The notes: generated by a model from the letters alone, not told the origin. Positions 11,795-22,811 are shown, counted from the stretch's first letter. The stretch is DNA of 64,000 nt from Marsupella aquatica (GCA_973895155.1 OZ316893.1:6386001-6450000), one strand, 5' to 3'. Numbers and translations are program-made.

Positions 11795-13737
11795 ATGTTT
11801 AACCCAGCTGAGTTTAGTACAGCCCGTGTTCGTCGATACAAGGCTGCTTACCGGGATTACATTGCCACACAAATTAGGGAGCAGGGAGAGAAACGACAGT
11901 CAGCCGCCATGAGTACTGGATCTGGAACGCCTAGCACTATGGTTGTACGGAAGGTTTTCCGTAGGGTGTACCCCCGCAATTCTGCCAAGGTGATGGAAGA
12001 GGGCAAGGAGATTTTTCAGGATACAGGGCTCACCAACTTCATGGGTGTAGAGATTATGATTCCTCCCGACAGGACTTGGGACATTGCGGCTGGACTGGAG
12101 TGCCATATAGAGGGGATTTATTTTCATTGTAATAGGCAGTTGATCCCTCACGTGGAGTTGGCCAAACTCTTATTTCTCGATAACCAGGACTTCACGTTTC
12201 AGCCAGTAGAGCCACCTGGTGTTTTTACATTGGAAGAACTAGCTGAGGTGGTGAGGGACCCCATTTCCGTAACTACCATTCCCCTCTCAACGTTCAAGGA
12301 TCCAGCGTACAAGGTGTTTGTGGCCAAGGTACACCAGCGGGTACTTGGTCGGGGGCAATCTGGGACGGTGAGTGGAGATCAGTTGGCTATTGCCAACGAC
12401 ATCAAGACTCACCCACGTCACACGTACGGATGGTGGTATTTCGGGATGAGGAAGTCATTGGCCATGGATCCTAAGAGTGTGAAGACGGGAGGAGGCATGC
12501 ACTTGATGAGGTCTTTCCTATTGGCCAGGCGGGAAGGGCTTCTTCCCTCACCGGGCATAGAAGGGGAAACAGTGCCACCCTTCACCACGGAAATATGGAG
12601 GATAGCCACCACCATATTAGGAAGCTTGGTGAAGGGGCCACCGTCTGAGCCAATAGCCCAACCTACTACGGAAGATGACCCAGATGAGGATAGCATTATG
12701 GAGTGGTTGGAGTCACTTGTGGGGAACCCGGAGGAGTCTCTTGATTACGATGTGCCCGAGGTGTACTTGGCCGAATTACGTGATTTTTGTGATGGAGTGC
12801 ATGAGGGGCTTAAGTTGTGCCGAACATTGAAGGAGGCCATCAACCAAGGCCAGGCCAAGGTGAAAATGTTACAAGTAAGTAATGAGGCCTTGAAAGAGGT
12901 AGTCAAGGCAAAGGAGGTGGTGATTCAAGAGCAAGGGAGGTCGCTCAAGGAGTCACATATTCAGGTTTTACAGCTGGAAGGAGCCTTATCTACTAAGGCT
13001 AAGGAGGCACTGGAGGTGGGAGTATTGAGAGATGAGGTGGCCAAGCTCAAGCGGGGCACTGGTGAGGTAGAGAGGCTCAAGAAGGAAGTGGTGGAGTTAC
13101 GAGGTCAAGTTGGACTCCTTGAGACCAGGGCCAAGAGGAACGATAGGTTGAGGCTGAGAAGAGGAAGAGCCCATCTCCCTCTAGTCCTACCCTCTCCCCA
13201 AATTTGATCTCAAAAGCCATTGAGATGGTGGTAAGAGAAGTAACTCAACGGTATGGACCAATGTTGGAAGCAGCCAAGAAGGAGAAGGAGAAGAGTAAGA
13301 TGTTGGAGAAACAGTTGCGGGAGACCCGTAAGTCATCACGGGAAACCCAAGCCGGTCACGGTGCCACCGTATCTGCTGGTCACGGTGCCAACATTTCATC
13401 ACCCTCATCATTACCAGCGGAGGCTCCACCGAGTCACGAAATCACGGTGCTAGGGATGCCACCCCGATCTGTAAACCCGGGGACTCCTCTGGCTACCGGC
13501 CAGGTCTTACCTTTGCAGTTGCAGGGAGGTGAAGAGGCTGCCTTATGGAAGGACACTATTAGCCAAGGTTATGTGAAGGCTTGGCAAGCCTTGGCTGCAT
13601 TGAGGAGGCGGAGCACTTCCGGTCGGACTCCCGCTTGGACTCCCCCGGTACGGCAGGTTAGGAGTGAGGCCTCCCCTTCTGGGGAAAGCGGTGGAGGTGA
13701 GGATTCCAGGGGGTGGAGCCCTGGTTCAATCAATTAG
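11795..13737 (+). pseudogene. Unclassified gag-like protein with C-terminal coiled coil, frameshifted
   Basis: An open frame to 13207 and a second frame 13204-13737 look like one protein of about 640 residues broken by an indel near 13145: upstream of 13204 the second frame continues as VEAEKRKSPSPSS, in keeping with the preceding coiled coil. I take ATG 11795 (MFNPAEFSTARVRRY) as start; frame upstream of it is repeat. The N-terminal half is a globular-looking domain (RKVFRRVYPRNSAK, GLECHIEGIYFHCNRQLIPH). Roughly residues 330-540 are heptad-like and Glu/Lys-rich. The tail is Ser/Thr/Pro-rich with a repeated GHGAT/GHGAN motif. I see no protease, reverse transcriptase or zinc knuckle. The family is not recognised; an element-encoded structural protein is my best guess. 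Confidence 0.4.
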
Positions 13738-13739
13738 TC

Positions 13740-14720
13740 CGGTGAAGACTAGTGTAGGGACTTGCTTTTTATGCACTACGGATTGGATGTTAGTACCGAC
13801 GAAGGCACCGTTGGTACCATAGTGGGCTAGGGTTTTTCACAGCGTGTGTGTGCCGCACGCTTTAGGTTAGTTTATCTCTTAGATGTTTTTTGGTGGCGCC
13901 GCTAGGGTTGCCGCCGTTGTTGCCACTCCGTGAGGGGTGCTTTGGTGTTTTTTTCAGTATTTAGGGGGGAGCCCCGTAGTGAAATGGGGGGGAACTCAGT
14001 CTAGTGTTTGCTTAGGGAAGTTAGCTCATAGCCAGAGGAGGGAATCAAGCCAGAGTAGTGAGGTAGAGGTGTAGCACTTGCCCCAGTGAGGCAGGAGTTG
14101 GGCAGACGGCAGGAGGCCGGTTGTCCTTGCAATGTGTTACGACGTTTTGCCAAAAGATATGGATTTGGTTTGATTCCTCAAGTTTTGGTGTGGTGTTGCC
14201 TTTTCTGGTTCACGATTGTATTCTTTCCCCAAGAAGTGTCTAAGGAATCCTTGCACGGTTTGGTCAACCATGTGAGTAGGAGGGGTGGTGACAACACTCC
14301 ACCAATGACCAGTAGGAGTGTGTGTGTGGCGTAGTCCATGGGACTTGATCAAAAGCAGAGTGGCTAGTCGGTAGACTTGATCAAAATTTACATTTCCAGG
14401 AGCAAAAATAAACATACTCATCCTACATGCAATAGAATCCTAATAGCGTCCCTCCACGTTCCCGTCATACGATAACAAACGATTTTAGTAGGAGTAAATA
14501 CGTATTTGTCGTGTAAATCGTTTGATAAGCAAGTGACACTTTGCTTTTGCATTTTTATTTTATTTTGGAAGAAAAAGTTGTTTTGTTGTGAAAACTATAT
14601 TGTTGGGGAGAGCAAGGATGTGGAGGGTGAAAGCGAGTGCAAGAGAAATGATGGACCCGGGTGCTTTGATACTATTGGGAGGGGAATATTTTAATTTTTT
14701 CTCTCCCCATTTTTCCTAAT
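13740..14720. other. No gene seen; possible downstream part of gag-like element
   Basis: Mixed-composition sequence with T- and G-rich tracts after the gag-like ORF. The small open frames (for example 14086-14334) have no recognisable content. I found no matching terminal repeat that would close an LTR element here. Confidence 0.4.
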
Positions 14721-14723
14721 CTG

Positions 14724-15248
14724 GTTTTACTACATTGCCATTGTTTTATGACATAATACATACATTGCCATGGTTTTTTCTATTTAGCACTATGCCATGG
14801 ATTTTGCTTGTGGGGTTACAAAAGTAACCCGAGTTAAGTTTTCAGGATCTTACGGCTGTAGCAACTCCGTATGCCCAGATCGAATGGCTACTCGTGCCCT
14901 CATCTTCATTGGGACCACCCTCGGATCCACTTACATACGGGTGGGTCGGCTGTCCTCGTGGTCGATCTTGCTGCCCCCGTGGTCGATCTTGCTACCCTGC
15001 CCGACTGTGCACCTAAGGACCATGTTTGGCCAATCGACTACAATTCCAGCTCCCTATGGGAGCCGTGGCCATGAGCACGCCTTCGCTCATACCCAAATTG
15101 TAGCCTCAATCCCCTGCCAGCCCGCACATAGGCCTCCCCATCGACCCCAATTTCAGCTCCCTGTGGGAGCCTTGGTCGCGGCCGCGCCTTCAATGTGGAC
15201 CCAACTTGTCGATCGATGCCCCCCTATGTAGCCAGCAAGCACATAGGC
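14724..15248 (+). repeat. Dispersed repeat, copy A (interrupted by copia)
   Basis: It starts near a TTACTACATTGCCATTG motif and contains paired TGCCATGG segments and GTAACCCGAGTTAAGTTTTC. Most of its length is found again in inverted orientation at about 42190-42760. The copia element inserted at 15249, within or at the end of this copy. The open frame 14797-15231 has no recognisable domain; the repeat is probably a non-coding element of unknown class. Confidence 0.7.
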
Positions 15249-15705
15249 TGTTGAGCATAGACGACGATCGCAACGGCAAGCCCATGAACCATCCAACGCA
15301 CAATAGTCGACACAAGAGATACGTGGTTCACCTCCTTGAGGCTACGTCCACGGGAACACACAAGAGAGCTTTACTGAACTCTAAGCCCGTCGGCTATACC
15401 GAGTCTCCACAGTGTAAGCTCTCCCTATCTCTCAAGTGGCTCCATAACAATGAGCCTTGGTTCTACCTCTCCAAGCACACATGCCTCTTATGATATAGTG
15501 TGCAACTTAGTTGTACCTAACCACATAGTTGTACCTAATCACGTAGTTGTACCTAACCACATAGTTGTACCTAATCACGTAGTTGTACCTAACCACATAG
15601 TTGTACCTAATCACGTAGTTGTACCTAACCACGTAGTTGTACCAACCCACGTTGTTGTACCAACCACGTCATACCTAACCTAGACGTAAGAGTAAATACC
15701 CAACA
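15249..15705 (-). repeat. 3' LTR of copia element
   Basis: 457 bp with TG...CA ends on both strands, preceded on the plus strand by the duplication TAGGC. It contains the 18-bp tandem array described separately. Confidence 0.96.
15502..15670. repeat. 18-bp tandem array inside the LTR (also 21612-21780)
   Basis: About nine units alternate between GTTGTACCTAACCACATA and GTTGTACCTAATCACGTA, then diverge to GTACCAACCCACGTT. On the plus strand the array translates as repeated VVPNH peptides, which is an artefact. Its identical presence in both LTRs is as expected from reverse transcription. Confidence 0.9.
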
Positions 15706-15716
15706 ATCTTCCCCTT
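15706..15716 (-). other. Polypurine tract
   Basis: The minus strand reads AAGGGGAAGAT directly before the 3' LTR, the expected place for plus-strand priming of reverse transcription. Confidence 0.85.
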
Positions 15717-15896
15717 GACTCTGGTCTAGGGGAGAGTAATACTGCCAATGTATATGATCCCTCAGCGGGAAGTTCTGGACAGAAACCAAACCGGTTTCCC
15801 TCTCTAACTAGAGCAAACCAGAACTAAGCCGTAGCCTAATACATAGGAATGAGGAAGAGCATATATCAGTAATTACAATGAATGTTTAAGAAAACT

Positions 15897-18800
15897 CTAC
15901 TTGTGATGCAATTGCAAAACCTGCAATACGTCACGGTGTCTAGAGAAACTCTCCAAAGGAATCACTTTGGTAAATGCGTCAACCGGGTTGAGTTTACCAT
16001 CAATCTTGACTAGCTCAAACAAATTATCAGACACAGCCTGCCTGATAAAATGGTACCTGACGTCAATGTGCTTCACTCTGCTGTCCATCACCTGGTTCAC
16101 AGCAAGGTGGAGCGCACTTTGACTATCACAATGGAGCTTCACATTCCCCTGTGGCAATCCCATTTCAGTGATAAGTCTATCCAACCAAATCGCTTCCTTT
16201 GCTGCTTCCGCAGCTGCAACATACTCCGCTTCTGTAGTAGACTGAGCAATACACTTCTGCAAAGTAGACCTCCAACTTATGCATCCACCGCCAAGTGTGA
16301 ACACGTATCCTGTTGTTGATCTCCTTCGGTCCAAATCTTGTCCATAGTCAGAATCTACATAGCCAATCAATGATCTAGCATTCTTTGCATTCGCATCAAA
16401 TAAAAGACCATGATCCACGGTACCCTTCAAGTACCTGATAATCCACTTCACTGCTTCCCAGTGTACCTTCCCTGGATTCGACATGTACCTGCTCACCTTG
16501 CCCATAGCCATGGCAAGATCAGGTCTAGTGCAAGTCATCAAATACATGAGACTCCCCACTGCCTTGTCATATGGAACCTTTGACATCAACCCCTTCTCTG
16601 TGTCATCCGTAGGACAGAACGCTGATGATAACTTGAAGTGTGGAGCCAACGGGGTACTTACTGGCTTGCTATTCTCCATGTTGAACCTTGCAATTACCTT
16701 CCTCGCATAACTGCTCTGCGTCAACCATAGCTTGCCAGCCTCCAAGTCCCTAGTGATCTCCATACCCAAAATCCTCTTAGCTGGCCCTAAGTCCTTCATC
16801 TTAAACTCTGCACTAAGCAGTGCCTTGAGCTTAACAATCTCAGACCTATCCTTGGCTGCAATTAGCATGTCATCCACATAAAGTACTAAAACAATGAACC
16901 CAAAGACAACATTCTTCACCGGTTTCAAATACACACAAGGGTCAAATACACTTCTGTGAAAACCTTGTGACCGAATCCAATCGTCAAACCGCTTGTTCCA
17001 CTGTCTTGGTGACTGCTTCAACCCATACAAGGATTTCAGCAATCTGCAAACCAATTCCTCCTGTCCTCTCTTCACAAAACCTAGCGGTTGTCTCATGAAG
17101 ATCACCTCTTCCAATGTGCCATAGAGGAAAGCTGTGACAACATCCATCTGATCTAGGAGCAGACCAAACATTACAACAAGTACACACAATAGTCGTATTG
17201 TAGAGTACTTAGCAACTGGTGAGAAGACCTCATTGTAATCCACACCTTTCTCTTGTGTGAATCCCTTTGCTACCAATCTAGCCTTGTAGACCTTCGATCC
17301 ACCTCCTATGGAATTATCCTTCAGCTTGTAAATCCACTTGCTGTCCACCACTTGCTGACCCTTAGGCAGCTTAACAAGCTCCCAAGTTTTGTTGTCCTTT
17401 AGTGACTGCATCTCCGTTTGCATTGCTGCAGTCCACTTCTGCTTCTCTTTTGAAGCACTTGCCTCATGAAATGAAGAAGGTTCTCCTTCTTCCAAAATTA
17501 ACGCATCACCCTCATCATCAGCTGTAAAATCATCCTCTTGCAGTTGAGATGAATCAACCCACTGTCCATACCTTGATGGAGCGCGTACAGTGCGACCAGA
17601 TGTTCTTCTAGCCGATGACTCTGGTTGATCTGCGTGTGCTGGTACAATTTGAAGCTCAACAGCATCCACTTGTTGCTCACCAGCATCAACAAACTCCTCT
17701 GGTTCCTCTGGCACAGGAACCAGCTCCATAATTGGAGCAACTCCTTCTCTCCGGTCATGCACCTCATAACCAATCTCCTCCTCAACGAGATCCGGGATAG
17801 GAGATTTTCCTTTGTCAGTACGGGAGACCTGAGTATTCTCCCCCTCCTTCAATAATCTGGATTCATTGAAGGAAACATCCCTACTGACAACGAGCTTACA
17901 GGCAATAGGATCCCATAGCCTATAGGCTTTCACACCACTCTGGTACCCAAGAAAAACACATTTCTTGGAGGTAGGATCCAACTTGGTCCTATTCTGCTTT
18001 GGTGTGAGAGCATATGCATCACTTCCAAAAATTACCAAGCCATGATAGTCTGCTTGCCGCTTATAGCGCATCTCAAACGGCGTTTTGAAATTGATAGCAC
18101 TAGAAGGAGAAAGATTTACCAAATAAGCTGCGGTATTGACAGCTTCTGCCCAAAATTCTTGTGGTAAACCTGATTGGCTCAACATACTCCGTGACCGCTC
18201 CAACAATGTCCGATTGAGCCTCTCAGCGACACCATTCTGCTGCGGAGTATAAACTGTGGTAAGATGGCGAGTTATCCCCTGTTCTGAACAGTACTCTTCA
18301 AATTCCATTGAAGTGTACTCCCCGCCGTTGTCTGACCTCAGACTCTTCACCCTTGTATCCAAACACTTGATCGTGTTTCCAGTCTGATTCTCCACCTGGG
18401 CCTTCCACTTCTTAAAAATGGACAAGACATCAGACTTATGCGTCATGAAATAAATCCACACAAATCTTGAGTAATCATCAATAAATGATACATAGTACAA
18501 CTTTCCAGAGTGTGAGGGAGTCGGGGATGGACCCCACACGTCACTATGTATGTACTCAAGAACCGCTTTGGAACGATGAGTTCCAACACCAAAAGCACGA
18601 CGATGCTGCTTTCCAAGAATGCAATGCTCACAAAACTCTAATTTACAAGATTGCAAATCAGAAATGAGTCCATTCTTCCGTAAGATAGCCAAACCCTTCT
18701 CACTCATGTGGCCTAGCCGTGAATGCCACAGTTGAGTCATCTCCTCGTGAGACTTGGTTACATTGGCCTCTCCACATACAGTATTGCCCTGTAACACATA

Positions 18801-19169
18801 CAAATTCTTTTGTCTACTCCCCTTCAAAATCACTGTCTCTCCCGACCTGACTTGAAGTTCACCATCAATAACGCTCCATTGATGACCATTTGAATCCAAC
18901 ACACCGAGTGAAATCAGATTCTTACGCATGCCAGGTACATACCTGACTCCGGACACTGTGCGCACAGCGCCATCAAACATTTGAATCTTCACAGACCCAA
19001 TTCCCTCAATTTGACAGGAGTGATCATTTCCCATCAGAACTGAACTGTTTGAAACAGAGTAAGAACTGAAAAACTCACGAATGTAACAAATATGAAAAGA
19101 GCAAGCACAATCAAGAATCCACACATCATCTGCTCTCCTAGATGACGTGCACAGGGCATACCCCCGGCT
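15897..19169 (-). CDS. pol: Copia Pol: protease, integrase, reverse transcriptase, RNase H
   Basis: The frame is open from the codon after the gag TGA (19169) to the stop at 15897, about 1090 codons. Protease: the usual D-S/T-G/A motif reads DCAC in WILDCACSFHICY, so the position after the catalytic Asp is Cys. Integrase: zinc site (HSRLGHM ... CEHCILGK), then DDE residues in HSDVWGP, RSDNGGEY and the Glu of NGVAERLNRTLLE. Reverse transcriptase about residues 590-830, with KWIYKLKDNSIGGGSKVYKARLVAKG-type start and YVDDMLIAA active site. RNase H near the C-terminus with GYVDSDYGQD, STTEAEYVA and LHCDSQSA. The domain order is copia. No internal stop or frameshift was seen, so only the gag-pol stop and the odd protease triad argue against activity. 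Confidence 0.94.
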   Translation of the reverse strand, partial: SRGYALCTSSRRADDVWILDCACSFHICYIREFFSSYSVSNSSVLMGNDHSCQIEGIGSVKIQMFDGAVRTVSGVRYVPGMRKNLISLGVLDSNGHQWSVIDGELQVRSGETVILKGSRQKNLYVLQGNTVCGEANVTKSHEEMTQLWHSRLGHMSEKGLAILRKNGLISDLQSCKLEFCEHCILGKQHRRAFGVGTHRSKAVLEYIHSDVWGPSPTPSHSGKLYYVSFIDDYSRFVWIYFMTHKSDVLSIFKKWKAQVENQTGNTIKCLDTRVKSLRSDNGGEYTSMEFEEYCSEQGITRHLTTVYTPQQNGVAERLNRTLLERSRSMLSQSGLPQEFWAEAVNTAAYLVNLSPSSAINFKTPFEMRYKRQADYHGLVIFGSDAYALTPKQNRTKLDPTSKKCVFLGYQSGVKAYRLWDPIACKLVVSRDVSFNESRLLKEGENTQVSRTDKGKSPIPDLVEEEIGYEVHDRREGVAPIMELVPVPEEPEEFVDAGEQQVDAVELQIVPAHADQPESSARRTSGRTVRAPSRYGQWVDSSQLQEDDFTADDEGDALILEEGEPSSFHEASASKEKQKWTAAMQTEMQSLKDNKTWELVKLPKGQQVVDSKWIYKLKDNSIGGGSKVYKARLVAKGFTQEKGVDYNEVFSPVAKYSTIRLLCVLVVMFGLLLDQMDVVTAFLYGTLEEVIFMRQPLGFVKRGQEELVCRLLKSLYGLKQSPRQWNKRFDDWIRSQGFHRSVFDPCVYLKPVKNVVFGFIVLVLYVDDMLIAAKDRSEIVKLKALLSAEFKMKDLGPAKRILGMEITRDLEAGKLWLTQSSYARKVIARFNMENSKPVSTPLAPHFKLSSAFCPTDDTEKGLMSKVPYDKAVGSLMYLMTCTRPDLAMAMGKVSRYMSNPGKVHWEAVKWIIRYLKGTVDHGLLFDANAKNARSLIGYVDSDYGQDLDRRRSTTGYVFTLGGGCISWRSTLQKCIAQSTTEAEYVAAAEAAKEAIWLDRLITEMGLPQGNVKLHCDSQSALHLAVNQVMDSRVKHIDVRYHFIRQAVSDNLFELVKIDGKLNPVDAFTKVIPLESFSRHRDVLQVLQLHHK

Positions 19170-20204
19170 TCATAAAACATACTCATCATTGAGTAAATCA
19201 GCTTCTTCATCAGCCCTAGCCACATTTGCCGATGAAGTTTCCGCTGCCTTTCCCTTACAGTCTCGCTTGAAGTGTCCAACTTGGTTGCACTTCCAACATG
19301 TCACCTGCCTCCTCTGAGGGGATTTACCCTTGGACTTAGATCTGGATTTAGATCTAAACTGGGTTCTACGGTCCCCAGTTGGTCGCTGCATACTCCTCCC
19401 ACGGTTAACATTGAGGGCAGCACCAGATGATGAAGGCTGTGACGTGATGTGCATCTTCTGCTGAAGATCATCACTAAGCAGAGAACTTACCACGTCATTG
19501 TATGAAATGGTATCCCTATCACGATGCAACAACACTCGTGATAGGGACTGGTAAGATGGAGGCAATGAACTAAGAAGCTGCAGAGCCTTCGTCTCATCAT
19601 TCAAAGTCTCCCCAAGGTTTTCCAAGTCAACGACCATGTCGTTGAAAGCATCCACATGGTCTTGCAACTTTGTACCAGATTTCTTCATCCTGAAACTCAT
19701 CAGTTTGTAGGAAGTGTAGAGCCGGTTCGACAACTCCTTGCGGTGATACTTGCTCTGCAATTCCGCAAACAAGGACATGCAATCCTTATGTGCACCTAAC
19801 TGCTTGATGATGGGAGGCATGAGATAGAGTGTAACACACCACACTCCCTGCTCCTGCATGCGGTCCCATTGTTTCTCATCAACATCGTCTTCACGAGGGC
19901 TCAGCAGTTGGCCCATCCCTGACGCATAAAGCACTCCCTTCACCTGCTTCTCCCATAGCAAGTAGTCAGAGCGCCCATCATACTTTGTCACTTCATACTT
20001 GGGTCCCCCAAGCTTGAAAGTCCCCATCTTCTTCTTTACCGTGAGCTCCGGTAGTAGTACTGCTTCCTCCACCACACGCCGCACCGGTGATGGTATCGGT
20101 GTCACGTGCTCTTCCTCCTGCTCCTCTCTCTGCCCCTGAAACCTCCGCGGTGATCCTCGTGCTTCAAGTTCCACGTCTTCAAAAAACTCCTCCGAATCAC
20201 TCAT
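19170..20204 (-). CDS. gag: Copia Gag (344 aa)
   Basis: Capsid/nucleocapsid polyprotein of the copia element, packaging element RNA into virus-like particles. It starts at ATG (MSDSEEFFEDVELEARG). A gag domain spans about residues 65-215 (YEVTKYDGRSDYLLWEKQV, LSSLPPSYQSL), and a basic stretch is followed by one CCHC zinc knuckle (CWKCNQVGHFKRDC) near residue 312. It ends at TGA in ...LLNDEYVL; the next codons, in the same frame, lead directly into protease and pol. The long leader between the 5' LTR and this ATG (about 1.1 kb, 20205-21344) holds no recognisable gene. Confidence 0.93.
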   Translation of the reverse strand: MSDSEEFFEDVELEARGSPRRFQGQREEQEEEHVTPIPSPVRRVVEEAVLLPELTVKKKMGTFKLGGPKYEVTKYDGRSDYLLWEKQVKGVLYASGMGQLLSPREDDVDEKQWDRMQEQGVWCVTLYLMPPIIKQLGAHKDCMSLFAELQSKYHRKELSNRLYTSYKLMSFRMKKSGTKLQDHVDAFNDMVVDLENLGETLNDETKALQLLSSLPPSYQSLSRVLLHRDRDTISYNDVVSSLLSDDLQQKMHITSQPSSSGAALNVNRGRSMQRPTGDRRTQFRSKSRSKSKGKSPQRRQVTCWKCNQVGHFKRDCKGKAAETSSANVARADEEADLLNDEYVL

Positions 20205-21344
20205 ATGAGAGAGTCACAAAAAATGTTGTTTTTCACAACTTCTTAAAAAACTCGAAACTCAACACCGCCGCGTAGCCCACAAAGCTAGGAGTCCAATACT
20301 GAAAACCAAAATCAAAATCAAAATTTGACGGAAAAGTTATTCAAATTTCAGTCGAGGTGGGTAAAACCTTTGGAAACTCCCCCGTTTTGACCACCTCAGG
20401 GAATAACCGAAATACCAAGTACAACCCGTTGTCGGAATTGCGATGTGATTGGTGCGCTGCATTGCCAACTTCAATGGCTACGACCTCGCCGAAAAATAAC
20501 CAAAAAAGTTATCGTTCGGCGGATGAAATCTTTGTCGGACGGTCAAAAAATAGCTCTCTGGTTTTTTGGAATATTCTATGACCCTTGTACAGGCCCTGTG
20601 GGAATTTTGGAAGAACAATCGAGGGGCTGACATGTGTCCTCGAACCCCCAAAACCCCCTACCACCCTTCGTCGTCGAAATCTGGTCGCGCGCGCAGAAAA
20701 TACACACGGTAGAATGTACCCCTCGACACCAAACGCAAGATATCTCACTCGGGTTTTGACGAAATCAAGATCCGATTTCAGATTTGGAAACTAGACTCCG
20801 AGGCGATGAAGATCGATATAAGAAGCACCCAAAACGAGGAAAGAACGAGGGAGAAAAAAATTGGTAAAGATGACAGATTTCTCTCAATTGCCATAGCCAA
20901 TTTCGAATCAGTTTTTCAAAGAGAAAAAAATGGTATCTTGTCAACAACGAATGTTGATCAATTGCACTTGGTGCCGTCACCAAGTCCAACAAGGTAATTG
21001 ATTTTGCTTAGCCTTCCTCTTTGCATCAAAGAGCCAATCCCGGACTCAAAAACAATCGTCTTGCCTCAATCTCTCCGTTGAGTCAAAACACTTGACGCTT
21101 CTCCCTCCGAGTCGATTGCCAACTTTCTTCACAAAATCCAGAACGACGAAAACTTAGATCTCTCTGCACCACGAGCTCCATTCAACGATTTCTTCACACC
21201 GTTAGAAAGCTCTTGCCCTGATCTATCCGTTGAGCCCATAAACTCCAAGTTCCATGCGATGGAACTCTGGAAAATCCACCAACACTCAACGCTGGAAAAA
21301 CCGTCATGAAATCCCGTCACGAACACACGTCACCTCCCAAGCAT

Positions 21345-21356
21345 GCTCTGATACCA
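21345..21356 (-). other. Primer binding site (initiator Met tRNA)
   Basis: On the minus strand TGGTATCAGAGC lies two bases inside the 5' LTR. It is the classic plant copia primer site, complementary to the 3' end of initiator methionine tRNA. Confidence 0.93.
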
Positions 21357-21358
21357 AT

Positions 21359-21815
21359 TGTTGAGCATAGACGACGATCGCAACGGCAAGCCCATGAACC
21401 ATCCAACGCACAATAGTCGACACAAGAGATACGTGGTTCACCTCCTTGAGGCTACGTCCACGGGAACACACAAGAGAGCTTTACTGAACTCTAAGCCCGT
21501 CGGCTATACCGAGTCTCCACAGTGTAAGCTCTCCCTATCTCTCAAGTGGCTCCATAACAATGAGCCTTGGTTCTACCTCTCCAAGCACACATGCCTCTTA
21601 TGATATAGTGTGCAACTTAGTTGTACCTAACCACATAGTTGTACCTAATCACGTAGTTGTACCTAACCACATAGTTGTACCTAATCACGTAGTTGTACCT
21701 AACCACATAGTTGTACCTAATCACGTAGTTGTACCTAACCACGTAGTTGTACCAACCCACGTTGTTGTACCAACCACGTCATACCTAACCTAGACGTAAG
21801 AGTAAATACCCAACA
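21359..21815 (-). repeat. 5' LTR of copia element
   Basis: Same length as the left LTR and apparently identical to it, including the tandem array. It is followed on the plus strand by TAGGC. Transcription of the element would start in this copy and run leftward. Confidence 0.96.
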
Positions 21816-21820
21816 TAGGC

Positions 21821-22364
21821 AACCACGAGTATGCAAATTTCTGGGCACATTTGTGCATTTTCTGTTGCAGAGGTTGTTCTTGCATCAACGCTGCCAGCCC
21901 GCCTGCAAATGCCCGACTTGAACCTGGCAATGCCTGAATCACACATTGAAGGCACGGAAGCAGCGTCCGCCATAGCCAGGAGTTGAACGGAAGCTTGGAA
22001 CGATTGTGCATGACATGTGTGTCTTTCTACATCCGGCACATCTTCTCAGTAGCAGTGCTGTAGGGTTAATTGGACCATCAATCCGAGCCAAAACTCTCCA
22101 TCACCAAGGCATTGTTGTTATCGTTAGGTGAAGCACTTCTCTTTTCATTTGGGCATTTCATCTCAGTATCTCTGTAGTTGGCATCATACATCAATTGCAG
22201 GGACAGGTGCAATTATCGACCCTTGCTATGCTAGCATTACTGCCAAGGAGGAGTGTATGAATCCATGAGCCACAGTGAGGACTTGCACATTGAAATCTGC
22301 TTTTGCTTCTCGTTTAAGCTATATTGTGTTGCTCTGCTGAATTTTTGCACTTTGAATTACAATT
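21821..22364. other. No supported gene
   Basis: Sequence beyond the copia insertion. A minus-strand frame (21785-22039) overlaps the LTR end and has no recognisable domain. Confidence 0.4.
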
Positions 22365-22811
22365 TTGCAGAGCCTAGTGCAAATGGCATTTGCTGAGAAG
22401 TTAGTCATAGCTAAGGATGCCCTTGCTGGAGTGATGTGGTCTGCGGTTGTTATCATGTTTGAGGGCGTGTTCTGGTCCTTGTTAGGACTCCTAAGTGAGT
22501 GCTTCCGCTTCTTGCATGAGATGCTAGAGCGAATCATTGCACTTGCCCATCCTCCAGCAAATACACCAGTGTTGAACAATGAACATGGACATGTAGTCCA
22601 TCAACCAGAGCTTGAGCATTCTGCTGGACAGGTCCCCCGTCCTCTCCCTGAGGCATGTATAGCTGCATCAATGCTTCAACTGAACGAGGGACCTCAAGTA
22701 CTCAAACCCCACTCTGCACAACAATTTCCGATTGTGCATCAGCGACGGGCTGGGATAGTGGATTCTACATTGTCAAAAATTGGAGACCTGCAACAATATA
22801 CTTGTACATAG
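22365..22811 (+). CDS. Hypothetical ORF upstream of RNase H1-like exon
   Basis: A 148-codon frame with a hydrophobic segment (residues about 20-45, LAGVMWSAVVIMFEGVFWSL), which could be a membrane helix, followed by a hydrophilic stretch. It may be an exon of the same transcript as the following RNase H1-like exon, but I cannot join them with confidence. Family unknown. It may be spurious. Confidence 0.25.
   Translation: MQSLVQMAFAEKLVIAKDALAGVMWSAVVIMFEGVFWSLLGLLSECFRFLHEMLERIIALAHPPANTPVLNNEHGHVVHQPELEHSAGQVPRPLPEACIAASMLQLNEGPQVLKPHSAQQFPIVHQRRAGIVDSTLSKIGDLQQYTCT

Larger units (their letters stand above)
15249..21815 (-). mobile_element. Complete Ty1/copia LTR retrotransposon (6567 bp)
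   Basis: Two 457-bp LTRs in direct orientation (15249-15705 and 21359-21815), each TGTTG...CAACA, look identical by eye. They are flanked by the 5-bp duplication TAGGC (15244-15248 and 21816-21820). On the minus strand the order is 5' LTR, primer site, long leader, gag, protease, integrase, reverse transcriptase, RNase H, purine tract, 3' LTR, which is the copia order. Indistinguishable LTRs imply a recent insertion. Gag and pol share one frame but are separated by a single TGA, so this copy may be non-autonomous or may depend on readthrough. Confidence 0.97.

Noticed and set aside
15450-15683. ORF of VVPNH repeats in the copia LTR (and its twin at 21560-21793)
   Set aside because: Translation of the LTR tandem array on the strand opposite to the element's genes; present in both LTRs.
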